From: Pseudovirgaria hyperparasitica
Lineage: Eukaryota; Ascomycota; Dothideomycetes; Acrospermales; Acrospermaceae
Length of the DNA stretch: 64,000 nucleotides
Direction of reading: 5' to 3'
Assembly (NCBI RefSeq): GCF_010093815.1
Contig: NW_022985561.1
Location: forward strand, 624,045 to 688,044
Below the pieces are notes generated by a model that worked only from the letters and a program-made list of their open reading frames with translations, had not been told where the DNA came from and ran no database searches. Both the position numbers and the translations under genes were made by a program. Shown here one piece after another: positions 11,672-23,874 of this stretch; position 1 is the first letter of the stretch; each line of letters starts with the position of its first letter.

Positions 11672-12098
11672 ATGCAGATCTTCACCATCGTCGCAGTCCT
11701 CGCCGCTGCAGCTTCCGCAGCCTCAGTCAGTCGCCAACCCGGTCCAGTCAACTGCTCGACCTGCAACCTCGACGGCTCCGGAAGAGCATGCCACCCGTCA
11801 GCCGCCTGCACCTTGAACGGCGGTGCCGGAGCTCCCAACAAAGCCTACTGCACCTGTCCATCCGGCTTCAAGGCAAACCCGAGAGAAGTCGGCGCGGATC
11901 CAGCCGCGCAGTGGCGCCTGAACTGGGCCGGACATGAAAGCCAGGTCTTCGTACGTGAACAGTGCCGATTGTCATGATTTTGAAATGTGCTGACGCGCGA
12001 GGTGTTAGGTGCGCTGGGAGACTGCGTGTACCACACCGTGCAACGACGCTACCTGCTCTGAGATCAGCATTAATCGCAACCCGCAATGCTTTGCGTAG
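11672..12098 (+). CDS. Small secreted cysteine-rich protein (effector-like)
   Basis: Two exons, 11672-11950 and 12009-12098, with a 58-bp intron (GTACGT..TTAG) in phase 0, give 122 aa. Residues 1-17 (MQIFTIVAVLAAAASAA) are a clear signal peptide. The mature part has ten cysteines: CSTC, RACH, AACT, YCTC, TACT, PCN, TCS and QCF. An EGF-like spacing (C..CHPSAAC..YCTCPSGF) occurs in the first half. The C-terminal exon adds four cysteines and ends NPQCFA just before TAG. It is likely extracellular with five disulphides. Fungal proteins of this size and Cys density include candidate effectors and surface proteins, but no named family is recognised. A longer in-frame upstream ATG-less extension exists and is rejected because the signal peptide starts here. 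Confidence 0.85.
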
Positions 12099-13373
12099 GT
12101 GTTTTCCTAGGAGTGGCATCGGACGAGTGGGTCGGGTAGTGTGATATCTGAGGCATAGCTCTCGTCTGGTATGGTTCACATTGAGTGTGATATGCTGCTG
12201 GCATAGAAGGGCCTGATAGCGAGTGGCGATGAAAGTATGAGATATGGAATGCGTATCATGCAAGGACTTTCAGGAAAGGGCCTTCTGAACCATAACATAA
12301 TCATGAATATCACATAATCAATCTACTCTTTAGGCATTTTGCAGAGCTACATGAGGATGTAGGTTGGTACTGATGTGAGATTAATGTGATTCTAAACACA
12401 GCGTCTGGGGATTTGACGTAGATACTCATTACATGTAGGGAGGTCGTGCTGATGACAGTGTAAAGAAATATGGACATGGAAGAGGAGGTTTCAAACGATG
12501 ACTGTAGCAAATTTGTTCTGATATGAATGGTGAGATGTGGGCCTACCACTGTGTATCGAAGCATAGAGCTGATAATAGTCTATTCCTTTTGAGAAATGGA
12601 ATTAAACCAGACTCGAGTTGTCGAAAACATAAAACTGTATTGTGAACCGATGCAAAACAGACTTAGAAGATATGTAGAAACACATGACCGAAGTAGTACT
12701 TATATGGAATCTGTAGACCAGTACAACGTTGCCAGAGTACATATGGTCAGCCACTCTGGTGTAGCCTGTTGCTGACTTTACAATAGTAAGCGGTTATTGT
12801 CCTGGAACTGTTGGAGTATATAAAATATCCTGCCGTGTTGTGATATGTTCCGAGCTGTGTTGTCGGATGCAATGAATGCACTGGAAATGGCCGCTGCAGC
12901 AACAATTCCGAAGGACTGAGTCATTGTCGTGAGTCCTACAGATACTGTGATAATCCGTGAAGAGCGGCCATGGAGTTTCGTCGTGGCTCCTCGCCGTGAA
13001 AGAAATATAGGTGAGAGGTTGGTTGTTTGGTGATAGGGGGAGCCGACGGTAAGCGTGCCGATCCACCATCCATGCGTCAGTCGGCGTCGGAGTTAGCGTT
13101 GGACCCCGCCAGAAATTACGCAGGGCGCGCGCTAAATTGATATCTCCCTAGCTCAGTGCTATTGATATGTTATCGGGAGCCCCTCCAGCTCAAGTCGCTC
13201 CGGTGACTCCAGTCGTACAACACAGTCTTCTTGTCTCCCCCTCTCAATTGACACTGAACACACACCTCATACTACTCTGAACATATCTAGGACTTGTCAA
13301 GATCCACATCGACACCTACAAGCCACTCAAACTTGCGAGTAAGACGGTGTAAACAAACGGAGCTCTGCACGCC
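12099..13373. other. Intergenic, upstream of GABA transaminase
   Basis: About 1.3 kb with no convincing gene. A TATATAAAATATCC stretch at about 12816 could be a promoter element but has no associated reading frame. The last 200 bp are probably the GABA transaminase promoter and leader. Confidence 0.45.
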
Positions 13374-15081
13374 ATGGCAGCATCGTGCCGCGCTGCCAAC
13401 AGGCTTCGAGGAGCTCTGCTTTCCCACGGACTTCGATCTCGCTCACAAACTTCCCTCATAGCTGTCAATGGCATCCGGAAGGTCTCTGCTGCGGCAGCTG
13501 TCAAGGCCGCTATCACTGGACAGTCATACTTTCCGGACGAGCCAAGGGTCCCAATCGTGAAGACTGAGATCCCCGGGCCGAAGAGTACAGAGGCAATCAA
13601 GAGACTTAGCCAAGTCTTCGACACCAGGTCACTGAACATGATGGCCAACTACAAGGACAGCTACGGCAATTAGTGAGCGGCTTCCAGGCCAGGATATGAG
13701 AAACTTGGCAACTGACGGACTATAGCATCGCAGATCTGGATGGGAACCTACTCCTAGACGTGTAAGGCTAGCATGTCTGTCTGTTATGTTTTCCACAATA
13801 TCTAACACAGCACGCAGGTATGCTCAGATTGCCTCCATACCTGTCGGATACAACAACCCGGCGCTCCTCCTCGCCGCCACATCCCCTGACATGGCCTCGG
13901 CCATCATCAACCGTCCAGCGCTCGGAAACTTCCCCCAGCACGACTGGGCCGAGATACTCGCCACGGGAATCCTCAAAGTAGCACCACGCGGTCTCGACCA
14001 AGTCTTCACCGGCGTCAGCGGCTCCGACGCCAACGAACTCGCCTTCAAGGCAGCATTCATGTGGAAGCGGCAGCAACAACGCGGCACAGCCGACTTCACC
14101 CCCGAAGAAATCGAATCCTCCATGAACAACAAGTCCCCCGGCTCACCCGACCTCTCCATCCTCTCCTTCACCTCCGCCTTTCACGGCCGCCTCTTCGGCT
14201 CCCTCTCAGCAACCCGCTCCAAGCCGATCCACAAACTCGACATCCCCTCCTTCAACTGGCCGCAAGCCCCCTTCCCCCAATGCAAATACCCACTCGACGC
14301 CCACTCCGCCGCCAACATGGCCGAAGAAGCCCGCTGTCTCGCGGAAACCGAGCGGCTCATCACCGAATGGCCGCACCCGCCCGCCGCCATCATCGTCGAG
14401 CCCATCCAGTCCGAAGGCGGCGACAACCACGCCTCGCCACACTTCTTCCGCGGCCTGCGCGACCTCACGCGCAAGCACAACATCCTCTTCATCGTCGACG
14501 AGGTCCAGACCGGCGTCGGCGCCACCGGCCGCTTCTGGGCCCACGACCACTGGGCACTCGAGCACCCGCCCGACATGGTCACGTTTAGCAAAAAGGCCCA
14601 GACGGCCGGCTACTACTACGGCGACCACGCCCTCCGGCCGAATAAGCCGTACCGCCAGTTCAACACCTGGATGGGCGATCCCGCGCGCGCGATCCTGTTC
14701 CGCGCCATCATCGCGGAGATTGAGCGGCTCGGCTTGGTCGAGAATACGGCTGAGGTGGGCAGGTATACGTATGCTGGCTTGGAGCGGCTGGCGGACAAGT
14801 ATCCCGGGCAGATTAATGACTTGCGCGGGAAAGGGCAGGGCACGTTTCTTGCGTTTGACAGTCCGAGGCGGGACGAGGTGCTGAGGAAGGCGAAGAGTGT
14901 GGGGTTGAATCTTGGGGGCAGCGGGGAGGCGGCGGTGCGGTTGCGGCCGATGCTGATTTTCCAGAAGTATCATGGTGAGTCGAATCTTGTCCTGGGTGCG
15001 TTTTAGTGTGGTTTACTGACTGGACGTTTGATGGCAGCCGATATGTTCCTGGAGCGCATGGAGATGATCTTGAAGTCGTGA
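13374..15081 (+). CDS. 4-aminobutyrate aminotransferase (GABA transaminase)
   Basis: Four exons (13374-13672, 13726-13761, 13818-14974, 15038-15081) give 511 aa; all junctions restore family sequence (DSYGNYIADLDGN, LLLDVYAQIASIPVGYNNP, FQKYHADMFLERM). It is a class III PLP-dependent transaminase that converts GABA and 2-oxoglutarate to succinic semialdehyde and glutamate in the GABA shunt. Visible motifs are GSDANELAFKAAF, SFTSAFHGR, VEPIQSEGG, IVDEVQTGVGATG and the PLP-lysine motif FSKKAQTAG at about residues 368-375. The first 40 residues are Arg/Ser/Ala-rich and look like a mitochondrial presequence. The 36-nt exon 2 is short but well framed. The gene converges on RCE1 with a 200-bp spacer. 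Confidence 0.95.
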
Positions 15082-15092
15082 CATGGTGTGTT

Positions 15093-15120
15093 TGGATGGA
15101 TGGATGGATGGATGGATGGA
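15093..15120 (+). repeat. (TGGA)n microsatellite
   Basis: Six to seven TGGA units just after the GABA transaminase stop codon, in the 3' region. Confidence 0.9.
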
Positions 15121-15282
15121 GGGGTTTATGTATACGTTTCTGGGGGGGTGGCATGCTATGCTCGTGCATGTGCGCCACACCGGTGCTATCACATCTATGT
15201 CCAAACCTTTCATACAAATACAAGACACACAGGATCTTCCATCTACCCTGCACTGTGCTCCAACTCATCCTCCTCCTCCTCC

Positions 15283-16613
15283 TCACTCGAACGTCGCAAG
15301 GGCTCGCTCACTGCTCGTCAATGGAAACAGCTGCTTGTAGAAGCCCACAGCGCCTGCAACGAGTATCACATAATACGCCACCGTCCACCCTATGCCCAAA
15401 CTCGCATACTGCACCTTTCCACGCGACGTAGCCCCAGATTGGCGCTGTCCCTGCCTCTCGCTCTCCCTCCCTCTCTCCCTCTCCCTCTCCCCATTTACCA
15501 CCACCACCACATCCTCGCCCACACGGCCCCAAAACCGCGGAAGCCCCATCCAATTACAAAAGCTATGCGCAAGTATCAGCCCCAGCAGACTACGCGTGCG
15601 CAAAAAGACAAAGGCGGCGTAGAAGCCAAACAGCGAAGTATACGCAAACTGAAACAGCGAGCGGGCGAGCGCGGGCAGGGCCGGCACGCCCGGGTTCGTG
15701 AGGCGGAACTCGTAGTAGTGGTGCACGTGGGCGATGCCAAAGTAGAGCGGCGTCAGGAAGACGGTGCGGAGAGGGGTGATGTGGCCGAGCAGGTGCAGGG
15801 GGATGATGAGCGAGCGCCAGATGAGTTCTTCGGAGACGGGGCCCTGGGGTTAGGGTCAGTTTGTCAGCCAGTCAATTAAGTAGGCAGGCCAGGTTCCCGC
15901 GTCTTCAAGAACAGAGTATACACACAGCAATGTAATTCCGACACCCCACCCAATCAGCCAGCACGGCCTCATACAGCGGCCACCCACGGATCCAGCGCCT
16001 CCACCCACCTTCCACGACTCCAGCCTCGAAGAGCGGGCCGGCGAAGAGGATGGCTGTCAGCAGCAGCGTCTTCGCGGCGTCTTTCAGCGACACGGGCCAC
16101 CAGCCCAGTAGATTGAGTGTGTCGAGCGGGCGGGCGTAGGTGTAGTGCTGGACAGCGTAGATTGTGACGAGGGAGGCGACGAGGCAGGAGAGGGAGACGG
16201 CGCGGATGCGGGCGCGGATGGAGGAGGGGGCATCGCGGGAGAGGGTGGGCGAGGGCCGGGTGGCGGGCGAGAGGTAGAAGGGGAGGATGTAGATGAGGGT
16301 GAAGAGGACCTGTTGATCGTGGGTGGGTTAGTGTTCATTTCTTTTGTGTGTTGTGGGTTAGGGGTTGTGGAATGAATGGATGAATGAATGAATGGGAGTG
16401 ACGTACTGATATCAGGGCGGCGGACCCAGGGGACAACGCGGGCTTTTCTGTGCGTCAGTCAGTCAAATGTTAGCGTCGCGATTCGTAAGGAGATATAATG
16501 AATTGAATTGAGAGCGTGGTGTTTTGTGTATGTGTGTGAGAGGAGGAGTAATTACCGGGCTCCTTTCTGAAGGCCGAGACCAGACGGTTGAGATAGTCGA
16601 CAGGACTCCCCAT
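15283..16613 (-). CDS. RCE1: CAAX prenyl protease 2 (Rce1)
   Basis: Four exons (16556-16613, 16407-16447, 15926-16309, 15283-15843; introns 108, 97 and 82 bp) give 347 aa. It cleaves the -AAX tripeptide from farnesylated or geranylgeranylated proteins such as Ras and Rho in the ER membrane. The family core is intact across the junctions: RNYIA-GPVSEELIWRS with the catalytic Glu pair, FGIAHVHHYYEF with the first essential His, and HSFCNWMGLP with the second. Several hydrophobic helices match the eight-helix ABI/CPBP fold. A Glu/Arg/Ser-rich repeat insert (GEREREREGRESERQ type) near the C-terminus arises from CTCTCC-type simple sequence and is unusual for the family. Confidence 0.93.
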
Positions 16614-19053
16614 TAAGACTGACTGACTGATGACCTCACTGGGTGAAAGGCTGTCACTGAGTATTACAAGCTAGTAATTAAGCTTCGAAAAAAAAAAGAA
16701 AGCGCGGACAATTGTCATGTGACGACGCTGGACGACGGCGACAACGACGAGAATTGACGAGAACGCGACGGAACGGGAAGGAGGCTGTTGAGAGTCCAGA
16801 CTCAACGAGAAGGAGCAAGACGTCTTTGGGCACCTGCACCTTGTCCGAATGGGGAGAGCGCGACAGACATCTCTACGGAGCAGTCGCATAGTTCTTGATC
16901 AGGATAGGGACCGGTGGTGTTATCGTTATCCGTCCACTGTCGTGTCTTTTATCGCGCGCCTGCTATTTTTGGACGGCGCCGCAAAAGCATATTAAAGCAT
17001 CTCACACTCGTCATGTCCGCGCGCCGTGACCGATAGAACCTGTGATTGCATGAGAGAGGAACGGTTCGGAGTACTACGGTGGTCGTTGCATGAAGAAAAG
17101 AAAGCAGGATGCACAGTTGCTTCTGTTGCGGTCTTGTCGTCAGTCTGTCTAGATAGACACTGCGCAGGAGTAGTGTGAAAGTGTCAGATCAGGTACGGCG
17201 TGAAGCGATAGTGTGATCATCAAGACACAGAGATTATATGACTTGAAGAGAGGAGGGCAGCAAGAACAACTACAACATAACAACTGCAACATAACGACAG
17301 CCAACACTGGTGGGCTCAAACATTGACCCGGCGCAAAGTCCTGAGAGCGGTGTGCTAGCACTGTATGTAGCTAGACGCCGTTGAAAGGAGGCTTGAAGCT
17401 GAGATGAAACGTCCCGCATAAAAAGACGTCAGCTAGTCACTAGTTCCGTCCACGAAGACGCGATCCCCAGGGGCAGTTCACGATGGGATTTGCAGAGCGA
17501 GTGTGTGCCATGGTTCGCAAGTGAGATGTGGAGAACAAGCCTCAGGGGGGGAAAGTCAGTGTGCCAGCTTCCAGAGCTTTTTATGGCACACGACAGAACC
17601 ATTAATGTTTCGGTACCAAAGCGCAAAGAGCATCAAGGACTCCAGACGATTTGTTTCATCGTGGGCGCCAGTGGAGGGTGGTGTGGGTTGTGTATGTGGG
17701 TGTGGTAGAATAAGCGTGAGGAGCGTGGAAACGACAGGCAGACAGGAGGAGTGAGAGAATGTCAGCTCGATGCATGTATGTGCTGGCACTCAATTGACCA
17801 CAGTAATACATACTGCTTAATACTATTAATATTATTGTTACCGATGAGGATGGGAGACGAGGCATGCAGGAGTGAGGAGAAGGGCGCGACAGGAATGAAT
17901 GAATGCATATTGTTGATTCAAACCTGAACGAATCAGAGATGCAGCCCGATGGGGTTTTGTGGCATCGGCGCGCTGTGAGTGGCCAGAGCGTGACGCAATT
18001 TCGTTAATGACGCCCGCTAAGCCCAGCCAGGACTAGCGGTGTCGCGCACAAGCATTCCACACGCGCCTCAGCAAATCTCTTTTTACGCGTTAGAACGGCG
18101 GTTCAAGTCTCCTGGACCACAAACATTTGCTGGAATCTCACCGTACACTACCAACGACTACACACTTTACGCGGTACATGGTACCAGACCATGAGGCAGG
18201 GCCCGTACGGCGCCCTCGTCCACATCACATGGAGAACCTTCTCTTGCCTCTTGACTCTTGAGTCGTCTTGAGCCTTGACTCTTGAGTCTGAGAGCGGAGG
18301 GAGAGTGAGTGTATAGTAGTAGTGTAGTGTAATAATAGCCCAACTTGTTATTGTTGTTGTTGTTATCGTGAATTGTAGCATTCAGACTAATTACTACATC
18401 ATCTCTCAAAAAGGTTCATCGTCCTGCTTTCATTATGCCCCGATTCTGCCATCCAGAAGATCCTTCTTGACCCCCCGAAATTGACCACTGTCCCCCATAA
18501 CCCCCTCCCTCCCAAAGGAAAGGAACCACACAAAATCAATAACCTATCCCTCACCGCGATTTGCAAAAGCACCGATATCATCTGCAGCGCCAGCCAGTCA
18601 GACGGCCTCTCTGCAGTGCCAGCGACATACAGCATTAGCCCATTCCACACGCCCATACCAAATCTGCCACTCGCTTGGCCCATCTCGTCAATTCTCAATT
18701 CTGCCGACGACCCACTCGTTACAGCAGTCGCCCATCCATCCCACCATCTCCTCTCCATCCTCAAACCCTCAATCCTTCACCACACTCTCTTTGTCGCCAT
18801 TTTTTGGCCAGTCACTCTTTTGGACTCTGTGTAATTCTTTCCTCCTTCTTTGTCGCTCTTTTTATCAACAAAAACACTTCTTATGCCCTTTCACGAGTCT
18901 CTCTTTCAGCCGCCCGTTCATTTCACCGACGACTTTGTTAATACTAATGCCTTGAGGAACCTGCGAAAAACCCCCCCACGGGACTGTTCTTTGACTTCCC
19001 ATCCACCTTCTCATGACCTTTCCTTGCTGCCTGTACCATCTCCTAATTCCGCC
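16614..19053. other. Intergenic region, 2.4 kb
   Basis: It lies between the divergent RCE1 and serine-rich protein genes. Several frames of 60-120 codons overlap on both strands but none has protein-like composition. A pyrimidine-rich leader precedes the downstream gene (18440-19053) and probably represents a long 5' UTR. Confidence 0.45.
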
Positions 19054-21244
19054 ATGTCTTCCTCGTCAGAAAACGAGAATCCTTCGCCGCTGCATACGAA
19101 GCCGGTCCTGCGCATGCCGTCGCCCCGCCGCAGGCCTCTCCATGACAGATCAAACTCTCGGAACAACGACTGGGCCGGACCAAGTATCCGCATGGTAGAC
19201 GACCTGGATGTGACGACTTATGCGAAGACGCCATTTCCAAACCATCCCTCTCAAATCTTAGCACCGCGCAGAGAGCCGCCTGGTTATGCGTTCGGGGACA
19301 GGGGCTCTGGCGGTGCTCGAGTTTCGGATGCTAGCTCGGCTACTAGGGTTCCATCAACGGAAACGAGCAACCCCACGGAGGACTTGTATCCCAAACCACT
19401 ACAGTTGCGCAAAGGCCAGCGGGGTTCTGGTTCGGTATCAAATTCAGATGTCGAGAGCGTCACGGATGCGTCGCCATGGACACCTGCTTCGTTCCGCTTG
19501 TCGCAAGACGTCAGTCCCCCGTCCACACCAGGCGTTGCACGAAATTCCCTATTACCACCAGGCGGCTTAGACATCGTCAAGGAGGAGTCGCCGCCATTGC
19601 CACCGCAACAGGAACAGCAGCCTCTACAGACTCTACAGCCTCTGCAAGACCAGCCCACGATACGCGCCGTTCACCCATCAAGCGCTGCTCCTTCACAACC
19701 ACTCACCTCGGCGCAGTCAAAAGCCTCTCTCACTTCCTCCACCTCCACCGACACTCTTGTTCTTCACTACGGCATCGAAGAGCGCAGTAATTCCTCAAGT
19801 TCTGACCTTGCCTTTCCACGTCCACCTTCACCTGTTCGACAGGCCAAAACACCGACATATGCGCAACCACGTGTAGCGAAGCGGGCTTCATCTGCACTAC
19901 CAGCCTCTCCTTCTCGACCGAAGATTAACCAATCATCCGACTCTCTGGCCTCTCTGGATTCAAACTCTTCGGAACGCCCTCGATCATCATCTGCGCCCGT
20001 CTGCGTGCCTCATGTTTCTTTCACTGCGGGAACAGAACGCCCGAGTGTTGTTCAGTATCCGGTAGTCCGGGCACCGCAATCGAGCGGTTCTTGGGCGCAA
20101 TCCTCTCAGGCTGTACCACGTCAGAAATCCAAGAAAGCCTCGCGAATGAGTGATCGGTTTTCGGGCCGGCCCTTGAACACGCAGCTCTCCAACAATCCTT
20201 CAGCGTCTGGACAAGCATCCCAATCATCGCAGACACGCCCGCAGTCGAATGTGAAAGTGCTGAGCTCAGTCCCGGAGCGCAAGCCTGTGCCTCGTAGCAG
20301 GGTTGTAGAGCAGCCATCGGCGGAGTCACTGACGGTGCCTCAACGGACACTTTCGAATGTGCGACCGCACGACTGGAGGGATTCGGATGAGCATCATGAT
20401 GTAGTCACGGAGCTTCAATCGCCGCCTCTCAGAAAGCAGCGTTCTGGCTACTTTAGCAGGTTCTCGTCCGAGTCACGGCCCAACTCATCACGTGGCAGCG
20501 GCTCCAGACCGAGCTCGTCATCGTCGGATGTTGCGCACTTTATCGCCAACACGATACCTGCTTGGGCGAGATACTACTACCAGAGAGGTGAGCGAGGCGC
20601 CGACTTGGCCGTGGATGGTGACTGCCGAAGAGACTCGGTGCACAGCGAGGGCACCAGCGTCAGCAGCGAGCCCAACTACCGTGTATGGCGTCCACGCACC
20701 AGACCTCGGCCAGGTGATGAATCGACGGATTCTCTCGCCATCTCTGAAGCGCGCGTGGAGCAGGAGGCATATGTGCAGGGAGGACGTCGGCAGCCGATGA
20801 ACGAGCCATGGGCACCTCGTCTTCGACGCGACAAACGGCCAATATCGCGCATCAGTGCGTGGCGAGCACCGTCGTTTGATGACGCGTTCAACTTTCTGTC
20901 CTGGTCGCAAGGCAATCGACAGGTGCTCTTGTTCTGTCTTGGCTTCTTCTTCCCCCCGTTATGGATCATGGCCTCGTTCCTCTACGTTCGACCGCCGGAA
21001 TGCCACGAGAAAGATGCGACGCCGGGCCAGGTGGAGGCAGCAATGGCAGAGCACATGGGGCAGATTGACGAGATCCGGTACCAGAAGGCGCGCTGGTGGC
21101 GGAACCTCAACCGCATCATGTCGGTCGTCGGCGTGGCTCTAATAGTAACAATCGTGAGTGTGAGGGCCTGAAAGTGAAAAGCAGTATCGTTTTGTTTAAC
21201 AATTCGTACAGATTGTCCTTGCCATATTCGCATCGCGGGCTTGA
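19054..21244 (+). CDS. Serine-rich protein with C-terminal membrane segments, function unknown
   Basis: Exons 19054-21153 and 21212-21244 give 710 aa. The start is the ATG of MSSSSENENPSPLHTK; the frame stays open 68 codons further upstream but that part reads like a pyrimidine-rich leader. The intron (GTGAGT..TACAG, branch-like TTTAAC) restores VALIVTIIVLAIFASRA, a better membrane helix than the read-through ending. Most of the protein is disordered Ser/Pro/Arg-rich sequence. Two hydrophobic segments lie near the C-terminus (LLFCLGFFFPPLWIMASFL, and the terminal helix), separated by a charged loop. This suggests a tail-anchored hairpin with the long domain in the cytosol. Similar serine-rich membrane proteins are widespread in filamentous ascomycetes; no role is assigned. 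Confidence 0.8.
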
Positions 21245-22346
21245 AATACGGGCACAAAATATTTGCAACATCAATGTACACGTCCCCAAACGGGTATCTA
21301 CGATTTTCTTTTACACATAAGTTCAACGTCATCTACGAATTGTCGACATAACACTTCATGATGTCATGACGAGGCCCTACGCCACTACACTCATTGTTTT
21401 CACTATACACTTGGCCATCCACGCTTCACGATCGATTGCAAGGAGGATGCGGATGGGCTCTTTCTTGGATAAACTCTACCGCAACACTGCGACACCGCGA
21501 CACGCCCTCTTCACTATCTCATCTGTCGACTATGGACAGACAGCATGTCTGATGATGTACGCCACACTCTGCTTGCGTGTAATGTGAGCAGCAGATATGA
21601 CAGCATCAGATGTTTCCTCTTTTGTCCTTTTTTATCATCATCATCCATTTTTTCCTCCTATTTTCACGCGCACCGAAACTCACGAAAGAACATATCCTGC
21701 TATTTAGCGACGTTTTTGGCTACAATTGATGGCATGGCATGAAGCATTGCATTTTTAGCGATTCCGAAAACGCCCCCCCCTTTTTTTGTTTTCCTTTTTC
21801 CTTGGTGGACGGCTTTTTTTCCAATATGTGGGCGAGGATTGGTAACGAAGGACTGTTTGTGTGGGTGTTCCAGTTTGGCAGCACCGCACATCAGACAGAC
21901 GGACAGACGGACAAACAGCAAAGAAAGAAAGAGAGAAAACCTGTGGGCTCGCGGCGATGCTCGGTGCGGGGATTGAATTTTGGCACACGGGCAGCGCGAC
22001 GACCCTGGGAGGGGACTCGAAGAGCATTTGAAACTAAATACATATGTACTGTAAACTACAAACGTTGTAATAAGAGCACGGCGGACGATGTACCCTCCTT
22101 CGGGACTGGACATCGGCATATCCGTAAATAGAAACACGACTTTTTCTTCTCTTCACGGCGATCCCGTTCGTTCATCCGTCTTTTCTGGATATTCTGAAAC
22201 AGAACCTAGCTAGCCGTCGTAGACAGTGCTGACGGTTGACCCGCTAAACTGATTAATTAGTTAGCCAGGCGGGCATGTAGACGAGGCGAGAGAGGAAGGG
22301 GAAGAAGAAGAAGCGCTCGTTTTCGGCCGGTAGGTAAAAACGCGGC

Positions 22347-22368
22347 TGTGTGTGTGTGTGTGTGTGTG
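22347..22368 (+). repeat. (TG)n microsatellite
   Basis: Uninterrupted TG dinucleotides, about eleven units. Confidence 0.95.
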
Positions 22369-22530
22369 CTACTGTAATGATTCACCCAAATAGAAAATAA
22401 GAAGTGGGCCGTCTTTATCTGTCTTTGTCTGGTCTTTGTCCCATCAGGCCGTGCATATCCGCGCATGCATGAAGGAATCGAAGGGAGGGAGGATGTCAGC
22501 ATTGCTTGGCGGGGCGAGGGATGGATTGGG

Positions 22531-22565
22531 CTTGGCGGTCTTGGCGGTCTTGGCGGTCTTGGCGG
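22531..22565 (+). repeat. CTTGGCGGT 9-bp tandem repeat
   Basis: Four near-perfect head-to-tail copies in intergenic DNA. Confidence 0.9.
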
Positions 22566-23874
22566 GACGGTTATAGGTACAGGACAGGGCTATCTTTACT
22601 GTTAGGTGTGATGGTGCCTGAGTGAGCTGAGGTCATGTCAGCCAGTGCCACTGGATCGAGATGAGGGATGGACTGGAGGTTAACTGGTCTTCTGGATGTC
22701 TTCCCTTTGTGACTATATCTATTGATGGCCGAGCATACCAAGATCCATGGATGGCGTTTGAGTTGTGCCAAGCGGGCGACGAGAAAGTATGGCAGAGAGA
22801 GAGTGAATAACAATGGATACCAAGATATACCTGCCTCGACTAATGACCATGGTCTCCCCGTCGTACCCGCCATTTAACCCGTCACGAGGCAGGAACGGCA
22901 AAGATGGATGACGAAGCAGGCAACATGTCGCGTGCCGTCCATCTACCCCCTTTTTGCTGTAATCAGGGGGTTTGTTGATTCATAATTGGATAAGCAAGTC
23001 AGCATCTCTGAGTCGCGTGGTTTATAGATTATGCGCCTGCCTGCATACATACGCATACGTACATACGTACATACGTTCCTTGTCTTTATTGCCTTTCTCC
23101 CACATCGTTCAAGGGTGCCCTGCATGTCCCCACACACGAAAGTGAAGGGGAGGGGGGGGCGCTAATGCAACTCCACCAAACCCGTCTGTATGTGCACGGA
23201 TAACGGGTGCCAAGTGCTTCAGGAAAACACCTAGTACTACGATGTTATGACGCAGCTCCGGGCAGCCAGCTGTTCGGTTGCGAGGGTAGGGCTGTGGAGA
23301 CCGACCTGTTTGGCTGTGATTAATGAGGTGAAGCTGAATCTGAATCTGATGCTGATGCTGACGCACCCCTTGTAGCACCAGCAGCGACGAAGTGCATTCC
23401 CCCATCAGCATCAGCATCCGCATCAGCATCCCAAAGCACTATCTCTGGCTTGCCCATCCATTCTCATTCGCACACATTCCTGATCCCATGTCCCCTTCCC
23501 ATTCCTCCAAGGTGACAAAGGAAGGGATCCACGCGGCCTGCTCGCTCCAATTTCTCCACTCTGCCTTCCCTGCCATATCTCATAAAACCCTCACCATGTC
23601 TCTCTCTCTTCCTCGCTCTCTCTCTCTGCTCCATCCTTGCTTGCTCCCTTTTTCTCTTTTCGAAATCCGCATCCCGGCTCTCTTATATCTTAGCTTTGCC
23701 GTCGTCTACTTTTTCTGTAATCAGGAATACATTTAACTTCTCTCTCTCTCCCTCCTATTCATCTCCCCGTCGACAACGACCCCGTCAACAGGATACCTTA
23801 ATCGTCTTCACCTCTGTTACAAACGAACATACTCAAACAGTACCCTTAACTTCTCTGTCCTCGGCTTCGTGGCC

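Larger units (their letters stand above)
21245..23874. other. Intergenic region, 2.6 kb, with simple repeats
   Basis: No gene is recognised. It contains a TG microsatellite at 22347-22368, four copies of the 9-mer CTTGGCGGT at 22531-22565, a CATACG-type repeat near 23045-23080, and a long pyrimidine-rich stretch before the LicD gene (23590-23770) that is probably promoter and leader. Confidence 0.5.

Noticed and set aside
14206-14973. 255-codon open frame on the minus strand
   Set aside because: It lies antisense to the GABA transaminase, whose high-GC codons keep the opposite strand open; composition is not protein-like for a known family.
15841-15856. GGGGTTAGGGT resembling telomere repeat
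   Set aside because: Single occurrence within an RCE1 intron, no array.
18850-19053. Upstream ATG giving a 68-residue longer serine-rich protein
   Set aside because: The extra residues translate a pyrimidine-rich leader; the protein-like sequence begins at MSSSSENENP.
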